A stretch of 64,000 nt of DNA from Siphonodentalium dalli (lineage: Eukaryota > Mollusca > Scaphopoda > Gadilida > Siphonodentaliidae): assembly GCA_032622095.1 (NCBI GenBank), contig CP136067.1, positions 193,158,052-193,222,051 on the forward strand. Reading direction: 5' to 3'. The notes under the pieces are model-generated. The model was not told where the DNA came from, ran no database searches, and was given only the letters and a program-made list of their open reading frames with translations. Positions 48,501-60,500 of the stretch are shown in pieces (the first letter of the stretch is position 1; each line of letters begins with the position of its first letter). Made by a program: the position numbers and the translations under genes.

Positions 48501-51500
48501 GACTCTGGCAAACACATTAGAGCTCTTTCCATCAATGTATCACATTATTATAATCCATAAATTTAAAAAATGATCAAGGAGATATGGGTTGATACAAAAA
48601 TCGGACTTGGCACTGAAAGGGTTAAGATATATGTGATGCATTATATTCGATAACGCACACAAAGAGAAGATTCTATTTTCAATGTAACGCAATCCTACAG
48701 TAATGCCCTAAGTAATCGACCCCTTAACAACAGCAGAATTATGGGTAACTTTTCAGGATTTAGTCAGAAATATAGCTTGTTGCCATTCACCGGAAAGCTC
48801 TCGGGGAGAGCTTTCCGATGAATGGCAACAAGCCATATTTCCGACTAAATCCTGAAAAGTTACCCAAAATTCTGCTGTGGTTAAGGGTTCGATTACTTAG
48901 AGCATTACTGTATATGGTAATTAAACACGTGTGGTGTGACGTTTCTTGTTTTAAATCGAGAAAAGATAGCGGATGTCTGTGATGAATAAGAAATTTGACT
49001 TGTATACATGTCAATAAAGTTTTAGTTGCTGGTTTGTCAGGTCTGAAATTATATTAATTTACAACAAATAGATTGATTTGCAGTATTGCAATCGATCCAT
49101 TCCCTGAAATAATGTATAGTTTGAAGCCAATATCCTATACACCTATACATAACAAAATTTTTGTCCAAACTGAGTTTTTAAGAACCAATTTCAGCAAACA
49201 TGGGTTAAAAATATATCAAATTTGCAAACCTGGGCTTGCAAAAATGTAGGATTATGACCAATTCAGCATTATTAGTGGTTGCCTTAGTAACAGAACTGTG
49301 AATATAAGGTTATTCATGAATATTAACAAACCTCTTCCTCCAAATCTGTGTATGGAAAATTGACTAGAGTTTGTAGATCGCCACGATCACACAGAGTAAC
49401 GAGTAACTGACGAAGACAATCCTTTCTCCTATAAGAAGACAAAACATTTGTAAGATGAACAAAATTCATAGAATGCAGAGAAAGCAAACATTATTAAAGT
49501 AATTCAAAACACTTATTTGAAAGTTCAAGTTGCATTCTCTGCTTCTAGCAATGAAAAAGCAGATAAAGTATGTATCAAAAGTCATATATTTATAATAAAC
49601 ATATAGTGAGTTAAACCTCATTAGATCTATCCACACCTACCTGGTTGGATCAGGGTTAGAAACCATGGCAGAGTAAGCCTCATTACTGTGTCCCAGTTCC
49701 AGATGATATTTAAATATCTTGGACCATAAGGTAGCCTGCAAAGAAAGAATTGGCTTCATTAAAAGTTTAGGAAGAAAAGCTAAATTTGTAAAAATTATTC
49801 TCAAGGACTTTGACTGAGTTTTCTGTTAATTTCTAGGCCACTAAACAAGAGAAGCCTGAAAATTTGTGTTTTTGTTTAAAATTGGTGTAAATCTTATGGG
49901 TCACACTTACAACATCATGTTTATAAATCCCGATTTCAAGACCTTTTTGTGAATAAAATACAGATAAATCTGAAGATTCGGTATATTATCTATATATTAA
50001 AAGAGTAGGATCTGTCTGTCCATCATCTGGATATTACTCCCAGACTGCGTGTCTGATTTCAACCAGATTTGGTGTGGTGACTCGGGGTACCCTGGTGAAG
50101 GTTATAACGGCGTTAGTTTAAAAAAAATTTAATATAAAAAATTTAATTAAATAAATAACAAAAAACCAAATACGCTCACTATGGGCCTATTTCAGCAGCA
50201 GATGTAAGCTCTTTATAGATGTGTTTTCACTGTGGCCTGCACCAAGCTGGTCATCCTATAATACCCGCTGCGGGCACATATTGATTAAACCCCGTTATGG
50301 GCACGAGAGAAGAGTATAGATAGGTTTGTTTTGAGCGAAAAATTTTTATTAACTGTTTTTCTTCGGACACAACTCCGGATCCAGGAAGTGCATAATGAAC
50401 CCAGCTTTAACCAAATGTTAACAGTTTGACAAATAAAGCTCAATATAGAGACAAAATACTCGACGAAGTGTGAGAATAAGCTTCCATGTTTCAATTTTGT
50501 GTGTTTTCAGCTCCAAGATGAGTGCGAGGTGATAAATTTGGACAACGTTGTCAACGTTCCATTGATACAGATAGTTCACACTGGAATTTGCTGCTTTTAC
50601 ACAGGAAGATATTGACATTTACATGCGACACTCCACGATGTCGGTGTAAACTCCGAATTGGGCAAGATTTGATTTTATCGATGTATGGTATGTTAGGAAA
50701 GATTTCTTTATTCGAGTTACTGGATAGGGATTTGGTGCTTTTAGTATAAAAAAAAGTCAAGAGTAGACTGTCCATACAGACTGCTCCACGTTTTCAAAAA
50801 AAAAATTCTCGAAAAGTGTCTGCAGTGAATATTTTGCTGAATGAAACTTAAATTTACCCCAAAATTCCAAAATGCGCTCGACTAAGATTGTGTTTTTCTC
50901 CAGAACAGATATACATGTAGAGCCATATGTGCTTTGGGATCAACAAAACAAAGCAAATGAAAGTGTCAATGACACTGTAGCTCAACTTAGGTAGGGGAAT
51001 AATTTAATGGTTTACAGTAAATGGAGAAATAGGAAAGATGCTGATTGAAATGTCTTACCTGTGCCAAAGGATTTAGTCATGCAAAGAGTAAAATCCAAGA
51101 TGGTTGCTGGCGGCCATGTTTTTTGGCCGAACGACCCCAAAATGACTCGTTCCCATCTACATGTCAATATTAACATCCATGACAAATTTCATGATGATCA
51201 GACTAACAGTACAACCTGTAGCCCTCGCCAATGGATTTAATTTTGAAATCCAAGATGGCCACCGGCCATGTTTTTTGGCCGAATGACCCCAAAATAACTC
51301 GTTCCCATCTACATGTCAATGTCAACAATCATGACAAATTGCATAAAGATCAGACAAAAGGTACGACCTGTAGCCTGCGCCAAAGGATTTAGTCATGCAA
51401 AGAGTAAAATCAAGATGGCTGCTGGTGGCCATGTTTTTTGGCTGAACGACCCCAAAATGACTCGTTCCCATCTACATGTCATTGTTAACATCCATGACAA

Positions 51501-54500
51501 ATTTCATGAAGTTCCGATCAAAGCTACGACCTGTAGCCCACGGGAAAGGATTTAGTCATGCAAAGAGTAAAATCCAAGATGGCTGCTGGCAGCCATGTTA
51601 TTTGGCCGAACGACCCCAAAATCACACGTTCTCATCTACATGTCAATATTAACATACATGACAAATTTCATGATGATCAGACTAACAGTACTACCTGTAG
51701 CCTGTGCTAATGGATTGAATTTTGAAATCAAAGATGGCCACTAGCGACCATGTTTTTCGGCCGAATGACCCCAAAATGAATCGTTCCCATCTACATGCCA
51801 TTGTTAACATCCATGACAAATTTTATGATGATCAGACTAAAGGTACGAACTGTAGCCCGTGCTAAAGGATTTAGTCATACAAAGAGTCAAATCCAAGATG
51901 GCTGCTTTCCCGCGGGCTACAGGTCGTAGCTTTGATCAAACTTCATTAAATTTGTCATGGATGTTAACAATGACATGTAGATGGGAACGAGTCATTTTGG
52001 GGTCGTTCAGCCAAAAAACATGGCCACCAGCAGCCATCTTGTTTTTTGGCCGAATGACCCCAAAATGACCCGTTACCATCAACATGTCATTATTAACATT
52101 CATGACAAATTTTATGATGATCAGACTAAAGGTACGACCTGAAGCCCGTGCTAAAGGATTTAGTCATACAAAGAGTAAAATCCAAGATGGCTGCTGACGG
52201 CCATGTTTTTCGGCTGAATAACCCCAAAATGACTCGTTCACATCTACATGTCATTGTTAACATTCATGACAAATTTTATGATGATCAGACTAAAGGTACA
52301 AACTGTAGCCCGTGCTAAAGAATTTAGTCATACAAAGTGTAAAATCCAAGATGGCTGCTGGCGGCCATGTTTTTTAGCCGAATGAACACAAAATGACTCG
52401 TTCCCATCTACATGTCAATATTAACATCCATGACAAATTTCATGATGATCAGACAAACAGTACGACCTGTGGCCCATGCTAATGAATTCAATTTTGAACG
52501 ACCTGTGGCCCATGCTAATGAATTCAATTTTGAAATCAAAGATGGCTACTGGCGGCCATGTTTTTTGGCCGAATGACCCCAAAATGACTTGTTCCCATCT
52601 ACATGCCATTGTTAACATCCATGACAAATTTTATGATGATAAGACTAAAGGTACGAACTGTAGCCCGTGCTAAACGATTTAGTCATACAAAGAGTAAAAT
52701 CCAAGATGGCTGCTGGCGGCCATGTTATTAGGCCGAATGACCCCAAAATGACTCGTTCCCATCTACATGTCAGTATTAACATTCATGACAAATTTTATGA
52801 TGATCAGACTAAAGGTACGACCTGAAGCCCGTGCTAAAGGATTTAGTCATACAAAGAGTAAAATTCAAGATGGCTGCTGGTGGCCATGTTTTTTGGCCGA
52901 ATGACCCCAAAATGACTCGTTCCCATCTACAATTCATTGTTAACATCCATGACAAATTTTATGATGATCAGACTAAAGGTACGACCTGTAGCCCGTGCTA
53001 AAGAATTTAGTCATACAAAGAGTAAAATCCAAGATGGCTGCTGGCGGCCATGTTTTTTGGCCGAATGACCACAAAATGACTCGTTCCCATCTACATGTCA
53101 ATATTAACATCCATGACAAATTTCATGATGATAAGACGAACAGTACGACCTGTGGCCTGTGCTAATGAATTCAATTTTGAAATCAAAGATGGCTGCTGGC
53201 GGCCATGTTTTTTGTCGGAATGACCCCAAAATGACTCGTTCCCATCTACATGCCATTGTTAACATCCATGACAAATTTTATGATTATCAGACTAAAGGTA
53301 CGAACTGTAGCCCGTGCTAAAGGATTTAGTCATACAAAGAGTAAAATCCAAGATGGCTGCTGGCGGCCATGTTTTTTGGCCGAATGACCCCAAAATGACT
53401 CGTTCCCATCTACATGTCATTATTAACATTCTTGACAAATTTTATGATGATCAGACTAAAGGTACGACCTGAAGCCCGTGCTAAAGGATTTAGTCATACA
53501 AAGAGTAAAATCCAAGATGGCTGCTGGCGGCCATGTTTTTCAGCCGAATGACCCCAAAATGACTCGTTCCCATCTACATGTCATTGTTAACATTCATGAC
53601 AAATTTCATGACAATAAGACGAACAGTACGGCCTGTAGCCCGTGCTAATGGATTGAATTTTGAAATCCAAGATGGCCGATGGCAGCCATGTTTTTTTTCC
53701 GAATGACCCCAAAATGACTCGTTCCCATCTACATGTCAATGTCAACATCCATGACAAATTTCATAATAATCGGACCAAAGGTACGAACTGTAGCCGGTGC
53801 TAAAGGAAATTGTTGACGCATCACACACGCACACACGGACGACGGATACCAAGCCATGGCAATAGCTCAAACTTTACAAAGTAAAGTTGAGCTAAAAATA
53901 TGGAATCAGTTACCTACAGCTGCACAAGAATATATGAAGTGTGTAGCACCTCACATACATCGGGTATATAGATGGTCGAGCTGTGATTCTACGATGAATT
54001 AATAAGTACATTTCATAAATTTCCAACAAGCAATAGGCACCTGGTTGTTGGGTATCCGTAAGCCACTCTAGTGAAGCGCCTGTAAAATGGCAGCAGGCAC
54101 AAGACTCGGCATTACTCATAAAAAACAGCTGGGGTAATAATGTAAGCGCTTAGAGCTACACCATGGATTAATCGCTATATAAATGATACATTATAAATGA
54201 TATACATTATTATGTTATACAGGTATGCTACTCGGCTACATTGCATGGCTATATTTGCATCGAGAGCATGGATATATTTTCATCAAGAGACGTTTAGTAA
54301 ACTCACATATTCCCATTGTTCATCTTTGGCACAACAGATATCGTTAAAAGTGAACACATGATATCAGCTTGATACGGCTCCCGGAAAGCACATTGAAATC
54401 AAATGCTGATAGCTGCCCAAGAACACAATGATATGAGCTCTTTAAGAACACACTCACCAGATTGGGATCCTTAGGATCAGCGAGATTCTTGGCGATGTTT

Positions 54501-57500
54501 GCCAAATCGATAACGATCTCAGCATAATTAAATTCCTCAAATTGTTTAATCACCTGTGAACAGAATGAGAGAAAGTTACGACATTAGTAGGGTTAAAAAG
54601 ATATTACCATGGTGTCAGTTAACAAAGGTAGAAAGATTTTAGCATTGTTAAAAGCAAAAAGAATATGGGTAAAAAAGCATTATCACATTTACGAGAAGCA
54701 AGAATAAGATTTAAAAGACATTTTCAATGTTAGAATATATATAAATTTAACAAGAGGTGTGCACTCGAGTGCTAGCATACCCCCACCGTGGCAAATTCAA
54801 CCCGCATTATCCGTAAACCCAACAAAACAGATTTTTAACTTTAAAGAAAAATTTGGACTAATTATATCGATATGGTGTCACAAGAAGCTTGTACAGAAAA
54901 AATTATTCAAATTGGTTCATATTTGTTAAAGTTATTAAGTCGGACAGAATTTTCTAAGTCAAAATAAGTCAAAAATGAAGTGTAATATTACGAAAAACAG
55001 TCTGAGCCAATCCCTAGCCGCATCATGTAGAGAGGGTATTGTGAGAAGCATGTATACCAAAAATTATTGAAATCGGTTCATATTTGTTAAAGTTATAAAG
55101 TCGGACAGAATTTTCTAAGTCAAAATAAGTCGAAAATGAGGCATAACTCGGACCGAACCGCAATTAGCATCATGCGGAGAGGCAGTCCTAAGGAGATTGC
55201 ATACAAAAAATTATTGAAATCGGTTCATAGTTGTTCGAGTTATGAGGTCGGACGGACGAACGCACCGACACACAGAGGGAGAAAGCGTGACGGACGGACG
55301 GACGGACGGACGGACAGACGCAGTCAATCCAGTATACCCCCCATTTTCTTTGAAAGTGGGGGTATAAAAATATGTTGTCAAGGTTATGAAAAGCAAGAGT
55401 ATATATAGTTAAAAAGATGTAATGGGTACAAGTTGCAAGAACTATATTAATAAAAACAATATTTTATAAAAACATCCGATTGAGCTCATAATCATAAATA
55501 AAAAAATTGACCCGAAAATCTAGAAATAAAAGCTCAAAAGTTGCATCAATGGACAAGCCGATTCCAGTATATATCCCCCCTGTATAGTCCAGGGTCAGCT
55601 GATTATCTGATGTTGAACCCAACTTTCAGTTGCATGGATGAACATATCATCTGAATACTTAAATTGGTAAAAGTTTCAAAGGTTCATGATTAGGCCAACA
55701 TTAGCCTAACCTCATTAGTGTATCTGGGCAATCTTGTCACCTGCTTTCTGGGGGTCGGTGGTTTCTACGTGGCATGGAGTGAGTTCCCTGTGAAATTATA
55801 CCTCTACATAGTGTTTCCTTCACCCATTAAACGGACATGATATGGCCTGGTGGCTGAAATTCCGATAAACCCAAATAAACCAATCATTTATAAAAAAAAT
55901 AACCATGGTCAGTACAGCTTCCACTCTGTTAGTCAGAGATTCATCCACTAACCTTCAGATAATAATAAACTTCGAACATTTCTCCCGGGCGATCTTCCGT
56001 CTGTAACAGATGTGAGTAGAGGAACCTCTCATTGTGAACCCCTTCTTGGGCTTTGACGAAGCACTGTGCTGCTTTAGTTGGCTCACTGCAAACAGGAAAA
56101 TAAACATGATTAAAGTTTATTAAATAAAACCGGAAGTCACACCTCGGGTGCTGGAATACCCCATGGTGCCAAATTGAAACAAGGGTAGGACGGAAACCAA
56201 ATTTAACCCCTTCTTGCTAACTACTCATTGCGAGTAGTTCCCTAAGAAATGTTCAGATAATAAGTTCAACAAAGAACCTATGTTGAACTTACTATCTGAA
56301 CATTTCCAATGAATAATAGAATATTTCAACGAATATCTTTATAACTGAATGGGAGAAACCATTTAGTATAGAAGGGTTCAAATAAACAAGGAAGGATAAC
56401 AGAAAATGTACACATCATCATTGGGCACTCTTTTGAAAGCAGTCATGATGGCGAACCTCCATGCCAAATTTAATTCAGATCCGATATCCCACAGTTGAGA
56501 TAAATGAAAGCATTTACTAATGCAATGAATCATTACTGTGAAACTTGATACAACAAAACTAATTCTGCAGAATGCATGTCATAAGTAAGCTGATTAATAT
56601 TATTAACTCACTCGAAATGTAAATATGCGACCCCAAGGAGGAATTTCCGTGATGCTACATTCCACTCGCACCAGTCCCGCAGTAAATGAACGTATTTCTG
56701 AACTTGCAGATACTGGCAGCAACTCACTAAGAATTCTGGGTAGATGAATCGGTCAGAATTTGGCCATCTTTGTGTCAGTTAAGGTGATAATATATGGAAT
56801 ATGAACATTTGGAAATGTGGAACTCATCTACAGCAAAGGATTTTCAACAAAAGTTGTCGATATCTTACTGAATACAACCCTCGGCCTATGCAAAATAACA
56901 CAAATTTTATAACAGTCTGTGAAACAACTATCATTAACAAGTACATGTGAAAATAGATAGACTTTGTTCTTATTTTCATTATTAATAAATCTCTAATAAC
57001 AAGATTTTGCATAAACCATTGCTATGTAAACATTACTCTTACTGCGGAATTACCAATCCAAGTCTCACTAGTCCCAATACAAAGATTTCCGCTAGTAGGG
57101 CAGAGGGCCCCTATCAGGGTCCCTTTCCCCCAGTCTATATATCCCCTTTGACAAAATTCCCCATATGATCCATGAATAATGCTTACTTAAACAAGGGGGT
57201 GTCCCACTGAATAGTACTGATGAGTGATGATAAGCAAACAATTACTTAATTTTCCAACTGGACAGACACCAACAAGACAATTTCATTCTAAACATGTCAA
57301 AACCAACATCGCCAGAAGCCATTCATTTGATCCTGTTTGGTTAGATTGTGATTACGTCAAGTGAAACATGTTCCTATCTTGACTTGCACCAATAACGAAT
57401 GCCAGATGTAGATGTTAGCTGGTGATAATGGCTCGGAAATAGTTACAAGTCATAACACATTAGTAATGAAATGAAGGTAGACATAGAAATCAATTGAAAA

Positions 57501-60500
57501 TTAAAACAAATTCCACTGCCATTAATGGTACGGAAATACCACCGTACACTTTAAATATTTGGCCCATTTTAAAAATTATTTTTATTTTTTTTGCACATTT
57601 CATCGCGTGTAATAAACCTCCACGGCTTAGTTTTAGCTGTCATTGGGGCCTCTATTGAGACGCCTACTCCGGTAGAAAATAGAACACACCTGACATAGCG
57701 AGAATCTCGCTGACGACTGAATTTCGCACGTGACTCAGCGAGACTTGGTTATTATTTACTTCCTGGTTACATGCGACATTTTTCTGAAATAAATTTGTTT
57801 CATTACCTGTCTTTCCCCACAAAATCATGAGATCATATGGAGGTTGCGGGAGCGTGGTGTTCAAGGGCTCAAATCTGGAGACTGGGTGGTCGTTAATAAC
57901 AGGTTAAATTAGCTTGTTGGGGATGCAAATAGCTGGTTGCGGTCGCGTTCGACAGGTGGTCGCCCACGGGAGGTATTTAATTAAGGAAATCAGTCAGTGA
58001 ATGGGTTTTGCGGTCGTCGAAGACGGGTGGCCGCTCCATGGAGAGGTCGCACAAGTCAGGTTTCACTGTATTTTCTAAATAAGAATTTAGATTGTGTGTT
58101 GCTCATTTCTGGTATAACATTTGTAAAAATATAAACATTGAGAGAGATTAATCTGTTGATGAACCTGAAGACCCAATAGAAATGTTATCACTAGTGTTCA
58201 AACGACTCTGGGATTCTGGAGTCGACTAGTCGAACCCCAAAAGTCGAGTCGACGTCGACTAGTCGGCCAAATACATCACCAACCTTATACTAATGAAACA
58301 CATGTGAAAGAAAATTACAAATTCCGTGCCATCATCACAATATTTACACTCTACTGTGATCGGAGAATTGAATCACGTGACACGTCACGTGGTTTTGTTG
58401 CAAATGAACCGGTGCTCTAGAAACCCACCGATCGCAAATAAGTTCCCCGACGAATCTACGATGATAATGAGAATAAATAATTGAGGAAATAATTGAGGGA
58501 TTTTCTGTTTAATCATGAAATCAAATAAATACTTCCCTGCCAGGGTATAGAAAATAAACGATACTCAGTCTCCCGAGTCAGATCAAAATAAAAAAAAACA
58601 AAAGAAAACACATACACTGTGTGACACACATTATAATGAGTATATATACGATGATGCGTACATAGGCCATAAGTTGCCATAACTTCCGTAAGGCATACGT
58701 AGCAAGCGGAGAGTTAGACTCAGTTAATATCGACGAACACTTTTGTGGAAGCCCCTCCCTCTTTACCTGTGTTGGTTAAAAATGCGCACTACGAATTGTT
58801 GCGTCCGCGGTTTTGGGAGTATATATATAAAAAGAATAATTTTCTCAGCAAGTTAATGGTTGTCGTTTCATGACAATTTCGCCGTTTCGGCGTAGTTCTA
58901 TGTCAAGCTCGACATAATTACATATGTTCGGACTTTGGAAAGCTTCTTGGACATAGACTAGCTATCTTTGCTGCTTTTCTGACCCACATTTAGTGAAACC
59001 ATGCATTGTCAAGGCCAGCTGATGAGATTATATACTGTATTCCGACTAGTCGACTGTGGAAGTTAGAGTCGATTTTCCGACAAACCAACGTCGACGATTA
59101 TTTGTCGACTAATCGTTTGAACACTAGTTATCACCTCTTTTAAAATATATAAAAAAATTATTATTGTATAAGGATACAATGAGTTAGCGATTGAAGTGAT
59201 AATGGAATGTAGTGATGATGTCCATATAGTCCCTCTGTCTGGATTAACGCTCTGAAGACGAGCCAGTTGTTCCCTTGCATTCGTACCACCGGCGCCATCT
59301 ATAAACAGCTCCAACATGGCACAATTCTGTGTGAATACTGTAAATATATAGAACATTTTAAATACAAATTTCCATAGAAAAAAGTTAATCCTCCTGTAAA
59401 TAAAAGTCAAGAAATTGTAATATGGTGATTATTCTGGGGAGCTGAAATGTTAGCTAATTCAAGAATCATAGAGGGGTTTAAAATAGTTTTGGTTTCGGAA
59501 GTATTACTTGAACAACAGATGTTTAATTACTAGGGCTGCAATGATTCACAGCGGTTTTGGTGAATCGCGACGTTTTCCGGTGATGTGATATACGGTTCAT
59601 TCCATAATTATTTTGGTACATTTTTTATCCGTATTTTTGTAGTTGAAACGCATGCACAAGCACTCTGAGAGAACATTTTTCATTGGCTGTAACCATAATA
59701 ATTCCATAGTTTCCTGTTCCTGTTTCCAAATTCTTGATATTCTGTTATGTCGAGGATCTATGTCTCGATGACCTTTGAAATTTAAATTCAATAACATGTT
59801 GGAACTATAAGACCATGATAAAATTAAGTTCTCAACTGCTCATAGGTGAGGCAACTCCAAAAAATTGTCATGCTGCCGGCGAAATTTCAATCGCCTGGAA
59901 ACAATAAAACCTGTTCCATGTGGATATTCATTCCCCTATATTGGTTCATTAAGGGGGAGGTCAAGTGAACAATTTTGAATGGGGAATTTCCATGCAAATC
60001 TGCAGAGCAAAAGTTACAGAGTTGCACATACTTCTGGGTATGACTTGATGTGGTATTGGAAACAACAGGTATTTATTTGGCGGGCCCGCTTGGTGAATTA
60101 TAAAATTTTGCAATAAATATATTTTTGAGAATTATTTTCTGGAATTACATCACTTGACCTACATTTGAAAAATCAATATAAAATTCAAAAATAAATACAC
60201 CAATATTATAATGGAACAAGTTCCAAGCGGACCCGCCAGATAAATAAATACCTGTTGTTTTCAATACCACATAGAAGTATGTGCAACTCTGGAGCTTTTG
60301 CTCCGCAGATTTGCATGGAAATCCCCTATTCAAAATTGGTTACTTGACGTCCCTCTTAACATACCAAAAATCATTCAAATTTGTACTAAAACAGGGTTTC
60401 TGTTGGAGGGGCAGTGGGTCCCTTGTAGGGTTCTTTTCCCCTGGCCCATATCTCCCTTTTGACAATTTCTCTACCCGATCCACATATTAACCCTTTCATG

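Noticed and set aside
56612-56735. Shorter NUP160 exon 5 starting at the CCCAG acceptor
   Set aside because: It would need phase 1, which exon 4 cannot give, and it would drop the conserved WPNSDRFIYPE block. The acceptor at 56768 fits both.
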